A stretch of 43,107 nt of DNA, from NCBI GenBank assembly GCA_963922495.1, contig CAWUIH010000008.1, forward strand, positions 1 to 43,107. Reading direction: 5' to 3'. A model generated the notes under the pieces. It saw nothing but the letters and a program-made list of their open reading frames with translations, was not told the origin of the DNA and searched no databases. Below, piece by piece: positions 26,127 to 35,130 of this stretch (within the stretch, counting starts at the first letter, position 1; each line of letters opens with the position of its first letter). The DNA is from CAWUIH01 sp963922495. GTDB lineage: Bacteria > Pseudomonadota > Gammaproteobacteria > Coxiellales > Coxiellaceae. The translations under genes and the position numbers were made by a program.

Positions 26127-28465
26127 GCCTGACCTCTTTGCAGTATAATTGGCCCCTGCCCACAACCAAAGCCTGCAGTCTCATGCCTTCCTGAGGCTAA
26201 CCAAACTGTATTATCGGCCAAGTTATCATCAATACTTAATGGTAGTGAAATACTGCTCTTACCCTGCACTGCCATTACTTTTTGATTGACTTGAAATCCT
26301 AGCTTTTCAGCAGTACGGCTGTTAATAGCGAGTTTATTTGCTTCTTCTGGAAACACACTTTGCAACGGCTTAGCGCGACGAACCAATTGATCAACCTGAT
26401 AAATTGACCAAGGCGCTAAACGCCACAGTTGTTGATCTGGCTCGACAACAGCTGTAAAGGGAAATTCACAAGGCTGATGCTGTGGCGCTTTTGTAAGCAA
26501 CGCTTTTAATTCACTGCGTACTTCTTGCTGTACTTTATAATCATATCCTTTGAGGTTACATAAGTTACCCAACACACGCAGCACTTTCCACGCTGGCTTA
26601 CTATCGTTTTCAGGGACGCTCACAGGCGCAAAGGATTGCCACCTTCCTTCCGCATTCACATAAGTGCCTCCTGATTCCGTGTAAGGGGCTACTGGCAATA
26701 TCATATCAGCATATTCTTGCATAGCCATTGAAGCAAAAGGCGTCATACAAACAACAAAGTTAGCTTGTTGTAGAGCACGTAAGGCAGTGGCAGGATAAGC
26801 ACAATCACTTTCTAGCTCCATATTCAATAACAAATACATTTTTGACGGCTTATTCGTCAACATCGCTTTGGCATGCAAACCGAGCTTTTCGAGTTTTTCT
26901 CCTGCTGGCCCACGATGAGGAATCGCACCCGCCAACCATGCCCCCGCACTATTAGCACCATCGGTGAGAACACCGATAGAAGCACCTGATAGCTTTGCAA
27001 TTTGATGGGCCAAAGCGCGGATTTGTGCGCTATGGGGACTATGTAAGCCTTGTTCCCCGATAAAAATAGCAGCTTTGTCTGCTTCTTTGAGGGAGTTAGC
27101 AATTTTTTTGGCGATATCGGAAACGTTTTTATTTTGTAGTGCGCTCAAGATTTGCTGCAACGAAACAACTATCTGCTGGGGAGAGACAATCATTTTTTCT
27201 GCAAGCGGATAGTTAAAAGCGTAATCATAAGAGTTAATGGCACAAACAGTAGCCCCTTCACTACAGGCTTTATTAATCCGGTGGTTAATAAGCGGTTGCT
27301 CAAGGCGCACATGAGAGCCAATTAAGAGAAAAGCATTTTGTTTTTCAATTTCTGAAATTTTCAATCCACAATTCAAAAACTGCGGTAAATAGTTTTGATC
27401 ACTGAAATCTTGCCAACGCATGCGATGATCGATATGTGACGATCCCAAATCACGCATCAAGCGTTGCAGTAAGTACATTTCTTCTAATGTTGAGCTAGGA
27501 CTACATAACGCAGCGAGCAAATCAGGGTTTTCAGCAACAGTTTGTTTCAATTGTGTGGCCAATTGCTCCAGCGCTTCCTCCCAAGAAACTTCGCACCAAG
27601 TATTGTCACGTTTAACACGAGGACAACCAACACGACTCTCGTCATACAAACCAAAATGTCCGTAACGATCACGATCACTGATCCAAATTTCGTTGATTAA
27701 TTCATTATTGCGCGGCACCGCTTGCATTACTTTACGTTGGAGCGCATATTCTTGCCCGCGAGTATGTAGGAAAATATTACTACCCACACAATCATGAGGA
27801 CTGATTACAGGATGTTCACGATATTCCCAACCGCGGCCTTCGTATCGTGCAGGCTTATTGGTGAGGGCACCAACGGGACAAATATCAATGATATTGCCAC
27901 TTAATTCAGATTTCAAAAAGTGTTGTACATAAGTTGAAATTTCTGAATTTTCACCACGTTCCAACACACCCAGTTCGGGTAGACCCGCAATTTCGTTGCC
28001 AAAGCGTACACAACGCGTGCATTGTATACAGCGTGTCATTTCAGTTTCAACTAGAGCACCGATATCTTGGGAAAATACTGAGCGCTTGGTTTCGTCATAA
28101 TTGGAATAAGAACGACCAAAACCCATGGCAAGGTCTTGCAATTCACAAACGCCACCCTGATCACAAATAGGGCAGTCTAATGGGTGGTTGATCAGTAGGA
28201 ATTGCATCACAGAGCGTTGGGCATCGAGTGTTTTTTCTGACTGAGTCAATATTTTCATGCCAGGAGTCACCGGGGTGGCACAAGCAGGTAGTGGTTTGCC
28301 AACTTTTTCTACCTCAACCAAACACATGCGACAATTGGCTGCGATAGATAATTTTTTATGATAACAAAATCGTGGGATATAAACGTTAAGCGCGTCAGCA
28401 GCCTCAATAATTGTCGTGCCTTCTTCAACTTTTATTTTTTTACCGTCAATTTCCAGCTCAATCAT
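26123..28465 (-). CDS. nuoG: NADH-quinone oxidoreductase subunit G
   Basis: About 780 residues from ATG 28465 (MIELEIDGKK); an in-frame ATG at 28480 is possible. Largest peripheral subunit. The N-terminal 2Fe-2S ferredoxin domain shows CYHKKLSIAANCRMC and ACATPV. The His-containing cluster domain shows HPLDCPICDQGGVCELQD, and a 4Fe-4S pair shows CIQCTRCVRF and DICPVGALTNK. The long C-terminal region is the molybdopterin-oxidoreductase-like domain. Overlaps nuoF by 8 bp. Confidence 0.96.
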   Translation of the reverse strand: MIELEIDGKKIKVEEGTTIIEAADALNVYIPRFCYHKKLSIAANCRMCLVEVEKVGKPLPACATPVTPGMKILTQSEKTLDAQRSVMQFLLINHPLDCPICDQGGVCELQDLAMGFGRSYSNYDETKRSVFSQDIGALVETEMTRCIQCTRCVRFGNEIAGLPELGVLERGENSEISTYVQHFLKSELSGNIIDICPVGALTNKPARYEGRGWEYREHPVISPHDCVGSNIFLHTRGQEYALQRKVMQAVPRNNELINEIWISDRDRYGHFGLYDESRVGCPRVKRDNTWCEVSWEEALEQLATQLKQTVAENPDLLAALCSPSSTLEEMYLLQRLMRDLGSSHIDHRMRWQDFSDQNYLPQFLNCGLKISEIEKQNAFLLIGSHVRLEQPLINHRINKACSEGATVCAINSYDYAFNYPLAEKMIVSPQQIVVSLQQILSALQNKNVSDIAKKIANSLKEADKAAIFIGEQGLHSPHSAQIRALAHQIAKLSGASIGVLTDGANSAGAWLAGAIPHRGPAGEKLEKLGLHAKAMLTNKPSKMYLLLNMELESDCAYPATALRALQQANFVVCMTPFASMAMQEYADMILPVAPYTESGGTYVNAEGRWQSFAPVSVPENDSKPAWKVLRVLGNLCNLKGYDYKVQQEVRSELKALLTKAPQHQPCEFPFTAVVEPDQQLWRLAPWSIYQVDQLVRRAKPLQSVFPEEANKLAINSRTAEKLGFQVNQKVMAVQGKSSISLPLSIDDNLADNTVWLASGRHETAGFGCGQGPIILQRGQA

Positions 28466-29729
28466 GCATGCACTTCCCATGTTTTACATGATATTCAAAC
28501 TCACTGTAAAAATGCTTTAACATACCGCCCACAGGCCATGCAGCCGCTTCACCGAAAGCACAAATAGTTCGACCTTCAATACCTTTAGCAACCTTGGCAA
28601 GTTGTTCTAAATCACGCATCGTACCTTTACCTTTTTTAATTTGGTGCACTAAACGATAGATCCAGCCAGTTCCTTCACGGCAAGGCGTACACTGACCGCA
28701 GGATTCGTGCATATAAAAATGAGAAATACGCTCTAACACTTTAACCATGCAAGTGGATTGATCCATCACAATCACACCCCCTGAGCCTAACATTGAGCCT
28801 GCTTGTCGTATGCCATCAAAACTCATCTCGGTCTTCATCATGATCTCAGCAGGCAACACCGGCATGGAGCTGCCACCCGGAATCACTGCTTTCAGTGTAC
28901 TACCTTCACGCATACCACCAGCTAATTCTAGTAATTTAGGAAATGGGATGCCCAATGGCACTTCATAGACACCTGGTTTCGCAACATGACCACTGACACA
29001 AAATATTTTAGTGCCACCATTTTTTTCTGGCCCCAAGTCCGCAAACCACTTACCACCTTTTTCTAAAATCACCGGCACGGACGCGTAAGTTTCAGCATTA
29101 TTAATATTGGTTGGACGGCCATAAATACCGAAATTTGCAGGAAATGGTGGTTTAAATCGCGGCAATCCTCGCTTTCCTTCTAAAGAATTCATTAAAGCGG
29201 TTTCCTCACCACAAATGTAGGCACCAGCAGAGAAATGATTATAAATATCAATAGTCGTTCCGGTATCCAAAATATTTTCACCCAATAATCCTGCATTATA
29301 GGCTTCTAGCAACGCTGCTTCACAACGACCAAACGGTTCTGCAAACTCACCCCGCAAAAAATTATAAGCCACACTGGCTCCGAGTGTATAACATGCAATG
29401 GCAATACCTTCTAATAATTGGTGCGGGTTATATCGTAAAATATCACGATCTTTGAATGTCCCCGGTTCACTCTCATCGGAATTACAAATCACGTATTTTT
29501 GCCCAGGCGCAGAACGCGGGATAAAACTCCATTTCAGGCCTGTTGGAAAACCTGCACCACCGCGACCACGCAGCGAAGATTCCTTCAACTCATTGATAAT
29601 TTCTTCAGGTGGTGTTTGTTCTTTAAGAATTTTTCGCCAAATTTTATAGCCACCAACACTTTCATAGGCTGCCAGTGTCCAGGATTTTTCCAGGTGTACG
29701 GTACGATAACAAACAGCATTAGTGAGCAT
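28458..29729 (-). CDS. nuoF: NADH-quinone oxidoreductase subunit F
   Basis: 423 residues from ATG 29729, chosen because AGGAGG stands 8 bp upstream inside the end of nuoE; the open frame up to 29762 has no such site. NADH-binding flavoprotein. FMN/NADH site GRGGAGFPTGLKWSF, then YICGEETALMNSLEG, and the 4Fe-4S ligands in ESCGQCTPCREG plus a later Cys (RTICAFGEAAAW). Overlaps nuoE by 11 bp. Confidence 0.96.
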   Translation of the reverse strand: MLTNAVCYRTVHLEKSWTLAAYESVGGYKIWRKILKEQTPPEEIINELKESSLRGRGGAGFPTGLKWSFIPRSAPGQKYVICNSDESEPGTFKDRDILRYNPHQLLEGIAIACYTLGASVAYNFLRGEFAEPFGRCEAALLEAYNAGLLGENILDTGTTIDIYNHFSAGAYICGEETALMNSLEGKRGLPRFKPPFPANFGIYGRPTNINNAETYASVPVILEKGGKWFADLGPEKNGGTKIFCVSGHVAKPGVYEVPLGIPFPKLLELAGGMREGSTLKAVIPGGSSMPVLPAEIMMKTEMSFDGIRQAGSMLGSGGVIVMDQSTCMVKVLERISHFYMHESCGQCTPCREGTGWIYRLVHQIKKGKGTMRDLEQLAKVAKGIEGRTICAFGEAAAWPVGGMLKHFYSEFEYHVKHGKCMHD

Positions 29730-30243
29730 TGAGTTTAACCTCCTGCTCCAGTTGATCGACAATTTTCAGTATTTTCTCCGGAGTCAAATTTTCGTGATAT
29801 TGCTCATTATTGATTTGACACATAGGCGCACCGCCACAGGCAGCCAAGCACTCAACACGTTTTAAAGTGAATAAACCATCAGGAGTCGTTTCACCCATTT
29901 TAATCCCCAGACGATTTTCAAGGCACTCAACGATTTTATTTGAACCCATTAGATAGCAAGAAACATTTTCACACACGTTAATTTGGTGCTTACCAACAGG
30001 CTTAAGATTATACATATCGTAAAATGTCGCCACCTCATAAATCATGATTTCAGGCAATTGCAAATATTCAGAGACCGCTTTCATAGCAGCAGGACTTAGC
30101 CAACCAGCGTTTTGTTTTTGCGTAAATATCAAAGCGGGAACAATCACCGAACGCTTGTTTTCAACAGGATATTTCTTAAGCCACCGTTGTATTTCCGTTT
30201 TAACGGCATCACTTAATTCAAATTTTTCAGTATCTACGGACAT
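29719..30243 (-). CDS. nuoE: NADH-quinone oxidoreductase subunit E
   Basis: 174 residues. Thioredoxin-fold 2Fe-2S subunit. The four Cys ligands are in VCENVSCYLMG and ECLAACGGAPMC. Start overlaps the nuoD stop as TAATG. Confidence 0.95.
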   Translation of the reverse strand: MSVDTEKFELSDAVKTEIQRWLKKYPVENKRSVIVPALIFTQKQNAGWLSPAAMKAVSEYLQLPEIMIYEVATFYDMYNLKPVGKHQINVCENVSCYLMGSNKIVECLENRLGIKMGETTPDGLFTLKRVECLAACGGAPMCQINNEQYHENLTPEKILKIVDQLEQEVKLNAH

Positions 30244-31496
30244 TATCTGTCTATCTCACCAAATACAACATCAACGCTGGATAAAATTGAAACTAAATCT
30301 GCAATCATGTGGCCACGACACATCTCATCCAGCGCTGCTAAATGCGGATAACTGGCGGCGCGGATTTTAACGCGATACGGTTTATTAGCGCCATCTGAAA
30401 TAATATATACACCAAATTCACCCTTTGGCTGTTCAACGGCGGCGTAAGCTTCACCAATGGGCACATTGTATCCTTCAGTAACCAGCTTAAAATGATGAAT
30501 CATCGATTCCATATCATTTTTCATATGCTCACGTGGTGGTGGCGTGATTTTGTGATCATCTAACATCACCGGCCCAGGATTTTGTTTTAACCAATCAACG
30601 CATTGCTGCATAATACGATTTGATTGGCGCATTTCCTCAATACGCACCAAATAGCGATCATAACAATCGCCATTAGTACCAATTGGAATATCAAAATCAA
30701 CTTGGTCATAGGCTGCGTAGGTCTGATTTTTTCGCAAGTCCCACACCACACCTGATCCACGCAACATTGGACCAGAAAACCCTAACTGCAATGCACGCTC
30801 AGGGGAAACAACACCGATACCCACAGTGCGTTGTTTCCAAATACGATTGTCGGTCAACAATGTTTCATATTCATCAACCAACTTCGGAAATCGTGTACAA
30901 AAATCTTCAATAAAATCTAATAAAGAACCTTCACGAGCAGCATTTAATCGCTTAATGTCTTTTTTATTGCGCCATTTTGATGGCTGATATTGCGGCATTT
31001 TATCGGGAAGATCTCGATATACACCACCAGGACGGTAATACGTCGCATGCATACGCGCCCCAGATACCGCCTCATAGCAATCCATGAGATCCTCACGTTC
31101 ACGAAAACAGTATAAGAATAACGTTAGTGCACCGTTATCCAAAGAGTGCGAGCCCAACCACAGCAGATGATTTAAGATACGAGTGATCTCATCAAATAAG
31201 GTTCGAATATATTTTGCACGTAGCGGTGGCTCGATGCTTAATAATTTCTCAATCGCCATGACATAGCCATGCTCGTTTGCCATCATCGATACATAATCCA
31301 AGCGATCCATGTAGCCGATCGATTGATTAAACACTTTACTTTCTGCCAATTTTTCAGTGGCACGATGTAATAGGCCAATATGTGGATCGGTACGCTGAAT
31401 GGTTTCACCATCCACTTCGATTATTAGGCGCAACACACCGTGTGCAGCAGGATGTTGCGGCCCAAAATTGAATGTATAATTTCTGACGTCGGCCAT
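30243..31496 (-). CDS. nuoD: NADH-quinone oxidoreductase subunit D
   Basis: 417 residues. 49-kDa subunit lining the quinone pocket together with NuoB. FGPQHPAAHGVLRLIIEVDGE, HIGLLHRATEKL and the YMDRLDYVSMM motif are conserved, as is PRGEFG-like PKGEFGVYI near the end. TAATG junctions on both sides. Separate nuoC and nuoD genes, unlike the fused nuoCD of E. coli. Confidence 0.97.
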   Translation of the reverse strand: MADVRNYTFNFGPQHPAAHGVLRLIIEVDGETIQRTDPHIGLLHRATEKLAESKVFNQSIGYMDRLDYVSMMANEHGYVMAIEKLLSIEPPLRAKYIRTLFDEITRILNHLLWLGSHSLDNGALTLFLYCFREREDLMDCYEAVSGARMHATYYRPGGVYRDLPDKMPQYQPSKWRNKKDIKRLNAAREGSLLDFIEDFCTRFPKLVDEYETLLTDNRIWKQRTVGIGVVSPERALQLGFSGPMLRGSGVVWDLRKNQTYAAYDQVDFDIPIGTNGDCYDRYLVRIEEMRQSNRIMQQCVDWLKQNPGPVMLDDHKITPPPREHMKNDMESMIHHFKLVTEGYNVPIGEAYAAVEQPKGEFGVYIISDGANKPYRVKIRAASYPHLAALDEMCRGHMIADLVSILSSVDVVFGEIDR

Positions 31497-32170
31497 TATT
31501 CGACATCCTTATGGTAACGATTATCGTTGCGGATCACCTTAGGCACCAGCACACGCGGCTGAATACTGACCGGCTCATAAACGCATTTTTTCTTTGCGGC
31601 ATCATAACGTAATTCCACCTCACCAATTAAAGGGAAATCTTTACGAAATGGATGACCCACAAAACCGTAATCTGTTAACAAACGACGCAAGTCTGGATGA
31701 CCATCAAAAACGATACCAAATAAATCAAATGCTTCACGCTCATACCAGTTCGCTGCATTCCAAATATTGTTCACGGAAGGAACCACTGGTGGATCACCAT
31801 CAACCAACGTTTTCAAACGAATACGTTGATTATTACTAAGGGACAACAGATGATAAACAGCAGCAAAACGCGGTTTATCCCAAGGAATAATTTGCTCTTG
31901 CTGGCCTTCAACATAGCCGCGACTATAGCCCGTGCCGGTTGTTTCATGGGTGCGCCAATGTGTAACACCATAATCCAGATAGTCGACCCCACAAATATCA
32001 ATTAAAACCTCAAACTTAAAAGGATCTTCGTCACGCAAAGCAGTACAAACTGCTAACAAGTTATTCGGAGCCAACTCGACCGTCAACATACTATTGTCCA
32101 TCACAATGTGCTGTGATAACTCACCAAAACGATCTGAAATCGCATCTTGGAGACTGGAATAACCCATCAT
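31496..32170 (-). CDS. nuoC: NADH-quinone oxidoreductase subunit C
   Basis: 224 residues. 30-kDa subunit; ICGVDYLDYG, VNNIWNAANWYEREAFDLFGIVFDGHPDLRRLLTDYGF and HPFRKDFPL are the family signature. Start overlaps nuoB by 4 bp; two successive ATGs (32170 and 32167) are possible. Confidence 0.96.
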   Translation of the reverse strand: MMGYSSLQDAISDRFGELSQHIVMDNSMLTVELAPNNLLAVCTALRDEDPFKFEVLIDICGVDYLDYGVTHWRTHETTGTGYSRGYVEGQQEQIIPWDKPRFAAVYHLLSLSNNQRIRLKTLVDGDPPVVPSVNNIWNAANWYEREAFDLFGIVFDGHPDLRRLLTDYGFVGHPFRKDFPLIGEVELRYDAAKKKCVYEPVSIQPRVLVPKVIRNDNRYHKDVE

Positions 32171-32664
32171 TGCTGCTCCCTTCCTAATTGGTTGCGCTCA
32201 ATCACTGTGCGATAGCGTATTTTATTTCGTAATTGCAACACACCGTACATCAAGGCTTCAGCAGTTGGCGGACACCCTGGCACGTAAACGTCGACCGGCA
32301 CAATACGGTCACATCCACGAACCACAGAATAAGAATAATGGTAATAACCACCACCATTAGCACAAGAACCCATGGATATCACCCAACGAGGCTCTGGCAT
32401 TTGATCGTACACTTTACGCAATGCTGGCGCCATCTTGTTAACTAGGGTTCCAGCAACAATCATGAGATCAGATTGACGCGGACTGGCACGAAAAAAGGAG
32501 CCGAATCGATCCAAATCAAATCGTGACGAGGCACAGTGCATCATCTCAATGGCACAACAAGCTAAGCCGAAGGTCATCGGCCACAATGAGCCGCCTCTAG
32601 CCCAATCGAAAACTTTCTCTACAGTGGTAAGGTGAAAGCCGTATTGATTATTGTCTGAGTTCAT
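32167..32664 (-). CDS. nuoB: NADH-quinone oxidoreductase subunit B
   Basis: 165 residues. Carries cluster N2, the last iron-sulfur centre before quinone: tandem Cys36-Cys37 (GLACCAIEMM), Cys101 (MGSCANGGG) and Cys131 (VPGCPPTAEAL) are all present. Starts 6 bp after nuoA. Confidence 0.97.
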   Translation of the reverse strand: MNSDNNQYGFHLTTVEKVFDWARGGSLWPMTFGLACCAIEMMHCASSRFDLDRFGSFFRASPRQSDLMIVAGTLVNKMAPALRKVYDQMPEPRWVISMGSCANGGGYYHYSYSVVRGCDRIVPVDVYVPGCPPTAEALMYGVLQLRNKIRYRTVIERNQLGREQQ

Positions 32665-32670
32665 GAATTA

Positions 32671-33027
32671 TTATTCCCACTCTAAAGCACCTCGTTTCCA
32701 CTCATACACAAATCCAACAATGAGTATCAACAAAAACAACATCATCGCACCGAAACCGATCCAACCTAACCTTCGCAGCACAACCGCCCAGGGAAATAAA
32801 AATGCTGTTTCCAAATCAAAGATGATGAAGAGTAACGCAACCAAATAAAATCGCACGTCAAACGGAAAGCGCGTGTCTTCAAATGCCTCAAATCCACATT
32901 CGTAAGGAGAAAGCTTTTCTGAATCGGGTTTATGTGGAGAAAGTAAGCGACCCAACGTCAAAATTAATGTACCTAAACCAATGCCGATAAAAATAAAAAC
33001 CAATATTGGAAAATAGTTTTTCAGCAA
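32671..33027 (-). CDS. nuoA: NADH-quinone oxidoreductase subunit A
   Basis: 118 residues, three membrane helices. LSPYECGFEAFEDTRFPFDVRFYLVALLFIIFDLE contains the flexible loop and conserved acidic residues. The start codon appears to be TTG, with AGGAGA 5 bp upstream and no ATG in a sensible place. First gene of the operon. Confidence 0.95.
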   Translation of the reverse strand: MLKNYFPILVFIFIGIGLGTLILTLGRLLSPHKPDSEKLSPYECGFEAFEDTRFPFDVRFYLVALLFIIFDLETAFLFPWAVVLRRLGWIGFGAMMLFLLILIVGFVYEWKRGALEWE

Positions 33028-33067
33028 TGTGCTCTCCTATACCTAAGTTTTTGATTGCGCCAATTGT

Positions 33068-33097
33068 ATCATAATTCTCTAAAAATCCATCTGTAAA
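33068..33097 (-). promoter_or_regulatory. Predicted sigma-70 promoter of the nuo operon
   Basis: Minus strand -35 TTTACA (33092-33097), 18-bp spacer, -10 TATGAT (33068-33073), 41 bp or more upstream of the nuoA TTG start. Confidence 0.5.
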
Positions 33098-33224
33098 ATT
33101 TTTGAATTAGGGATATAAAAATAATTTATCAAGACATTGGGTGATTACATAACTAGCAAAAAGGCACTTTTGATTGAAAAATCAATAGAAAGAAAAAACA
33201 ATTTTAGTGAAAAAATGCAAAAAA

Positions 33225-33309
33225 TGGTGCCGAAGGCCGGACTCGAACCGGCACGAGTTGCCTCACTGCCCCCTCAAGACAGCGTGTCTACCAATTCCAC
33301 CACTTCGGC
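33225..33309 (-). tRNA. tRNA-Leu (GAG)
   Basis: 85 nt with encoded CCA. Acceptor stem GCCGAAG/CTTCGGC, long variable arm typical of class II tRNAs, anticodon loop TTGAGGG giving GAG. T-rich sequence (TTTTTTGCATTTTTT) follows directly. Lies 14 bp from the secG stop, so it probably matures from the tpiA-secG transcript. Confidence 0.95.
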
Positions 33310-33322
33310 AATAATGATTACA

Positions 33323-33640
33323 TCATTTGGGTGAAGGATTCTCAGCGGATGATGGTGCGCTCATTGGCTGTGTGGTTGAAGGTATGATTGCATGCTGCTG
33401 ATTTCTTACTAAACGTGAGTTCAAGTAACCTAAAGCGATACTGGAGGCAAAAAAACCAGCGGCAAGGATTGCAGTCACCTTTAGTAGAAACGGAGTTGCG
33501 CCCACACTTCCAAACATAGTATTAGAAGCACCTGAACCAAACGAGGCTCCAGCATCTGCACCTTTACCATGCTGCAATAATACTAAAGCAACAATACTTA
33601 CTGCGAATAAGACATGCACAATTAAAACTAACGATTCCAC
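33323..33640 (-). CDS. secG: Preprotein translocase subunit SecG
   Basis: 105 residues, two membrane helices (about 3-20 and 53-72). VALVLLQHGKGADAGASFGSGASNTMFGSVGATPFL is the SecG hallmark. GTG start inside the end of tpiA (13-bp overlap), pointing to translational coupling. Part of the inner-membrane SecYEG channel. Confidence 0.95.
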   Translation of the reverse strand: MESLVLIVHVLFAVSIVALVLLQHGKGADAGASFGSGASNTMFGSVGATPFLLKVTAILAAGFFASSIALGYLNSRLVRNQQHAIIPSTTQPMSAPSSAENPSPK

Positions 33641-34392
33641 TGCTTTGCTATCTCTATAAACTGTTCTGCATCTAATGAGGCGCCTCCAACAAGAGCGCCA
33701 TCGACATCAGACATTTCAAACAACGCCGCTGCATTGCTCGCCTTAACACTGCCACCGTATATTATTCTGACCTGCTGAGCCAAATCTGCATCAAACTGAT
33801 TAAGCTGAGAGCGAATTGCTTCGTGGACTGCTTGAGCTTGTTCTGGCGAAGCCTGATTCCCCGTGCCAATCGCCCAAACTGGTTCGTAAGCAACCACCAT
33901 ATTTTCCAAACGTGCTGGATTATCCTTCATCTCTAACACGGCTGCAAGCTGATCTGTAATGATTTTGTGAGTTTGGTTGTCATTACGCTGTTTTTCAGTC
34001 TCACCAACACAGACTATGGGCTTTAATCCTACCATCAACGCTGCAAAACATTTCTCTGCAACGAGTTGATTGGTTTCATGATGATATTGGCGACGCTCAG
34101 AATGCCCAACAATAACGTAACGGCACCCGAAGTCTGTCAACATGCCCCCCAACAGATCACCGGTGAAAGCCCCCTCGCTGTGTTGCGGACTGATGTCTTG
34201 TGCGCCCCAGCTAACCTGGGTCTGAACTAATTCAGTTTGACACTCCGGAATAAATACACTAGGCGGAAATATTGCTAATTCTGCCAACTCAACTTGCTGG
34301 CAATGGGATTTGATACCCTTCAGTAGAGCTCGCACGGTGTCAAGCGAACCATTCATTTTCCAATTTCCTGCAATTAAGGCGCGACGACCCAT
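33628..34392 (-). CDS. tpiA: Triosephosphate isomerase
   Basis: 254 residues from ATG 34392, which has GGAG 8 bp upstream; the frame stays open to 34416 but the extension is unneeded. Glycolytic enzyme interconverting DHAP and glyceraldehyde 3-phosphate. Active-site residues Asn10/Lys12 (AGNWKMNG), His97 (VGHSERR) and Glu170 (VAYEPVWAIGTG) are present. It lies 61 bp downstream of the terminator of the GGA-hairpin RNA. Confidence 0.97.
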   Translation of the reverse strand: MGRRALIAGNWKMNGSLDTVRALLKGIKSHCQQVELAELAIFPPSVFIPECQTELVQTQVSWGAQDISPQHSEGAFTGDLLGGMLTDFGCRYVIVGHSERRQYHHETNQLVAEKCFAALMVGLKPIVCVGETEKQRNDNQTHKIITDQLAAVLEMKDNPARLENMVVAYEPVWAIGTGNQASPEQAQAVHEAIRSQLNQFDADLAQQVRIIYGGSVKASNAAALFEMSDVDGALVGGASLDAEQFIEIAKQWNR

Positions 34393-34452
34393 ACATTTGA
34401 CTCCAACATGTGCCAAAATTGTGACTCAATGATTCTAGCTGAAACAAACCCA

Positions 34453-34697
34453 TAAAAAAAGGACCGCTCGGCGGTCCTTTAAAAGTTAGGGTCCTTACAT
34501 CAGACATCCTTGTTTGATACGGTTTTCCATAACCACAAGGACCCTATACATCTTACGACCCTAAGCTCTACAATGAGATCTCAAGGTTGCGCTCTAGAGT
34601 TTGCCGGGGACTTCCTTGCCCACTTGACCTGACTGAGGAAAGCTCAACTTCCTTGTTAACCAGCAAGCTCTAAACACTCACATTTCCCAATGAAGGG
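34453..34697 (-). ncRNA. Putative CsrA-sequestering small RNA (RsmY/RsmZ/CsrB-like)
   Basis: No protein fits this stretch. Read on the minus strand it holds five hairpins with GGA in the loop: CAUU-GGGA-AAUG (34681-34692), AAC-AAGGAA-GUU (34646-34657), GGGC-AAGGAA-GUCC (34608-34621), GGUU-AUGGAA-AACC (34521-34534) and AUCAAAC-AAGGAU-GUCUGAU (34499-34518, one A-C mismatch). The last contains ACAAGGAUGU, identical to the core of the CsrA consensus RUACARGGAUGU. The final two hairpins are enclosed by a 9-bp stem (34488-34496 with 34537-34545). A strong terminator ends the RNA. A TGn-TATATT extended -10 (34704-34709) without a good -35 gives a start near 34697 and a length of about 245 nt. CsrA sponges of gammaproteobacteria are built this way. 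The family call is inference from structure. Confidence 0.75.
34454..34480 (-). terminator. Intrinsic terminator of the GGA-hairpin RNA
   Basis: Perfect 10-bp stem AAAGGACCGC/GCGGTCCTTT (34458-34467 and 34471-34480) with a 3-nt loop, followed on the minus strand by an unbroken T run to 34454. One of the strongest terminators in the window. Confidence 0.9.
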
Positions 34698-34870
34698 ATT
34701 CTTAATATATCACTCAGATTGCATACAAAACACTCATTCTGCGCAAATAACAAGCTACTGACACCAATAGAAAATAACGAAAAGGATAAATATTAATTTA
34801 TAAACAAAAGGTTATAGGGATGTCTCACAAGGATAAAAATATAATCAACAGAATTTAACTGACTAAAAAA

Positions 34871-34884
34871 TGAGAATTGGCTTA
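34871..34884. promoter_or_regulatory. LetA/GacA-like palindromic element
   Basis: TGAGAATTGGCTTA matches both outer arms of the Legionella LetA element TNAGAAATTTCTNA, with three mismatches in the centre. It lies about 170 bp upstream of the inferred start of the GGA-hairpin RNA, a distance typical for GacA-family sites before rsmY/rsmZ. Otherwise 34698-35130 holds no gene I can support. Confidence 0.4.
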
Positions 34885-35130
34885 CATATTAATTCAAAGT
34901 ATTCCTACAAACAGGAGAATTACAGAATCTTGAGAAACAAGAAAATCTAATCAACCATCATATTACCACAATAAATTGAGAAAAAAGAACAATAGGCCTT
35001 TTTCTTACAATAAAATACAAAACTATTATGTTGAGGATGGGCCACAGCAAAAAACCATCAAAATTGAATCAAGCTCATGCGACACTTTAAGATACATAAG
35101 GAATATCGAAACCTCTCCTAAACTACCTTT

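Noticed and set aside
34495..34551. An 18-codon ORF inside the GGA-hairpin RNA (minus strand), possible leader peptide
   Set aside because: It has only a weak ribosome site, no run of regulatory codons, and lies across the paired stem and hairpins 4 and 5, which explain the sequence better.
34453..34697. 6S RNA, RNase P RNA, SRP RNA or tmRNA as identity of the structured RNA
   Set aside because: The ends do not pair as in 6S RNA. The RNase P and SRP conserved cores are absent, and there is no tRNA-like 3' end or tag frame. Repeated GGA loops point to a CsrA sponge instead.
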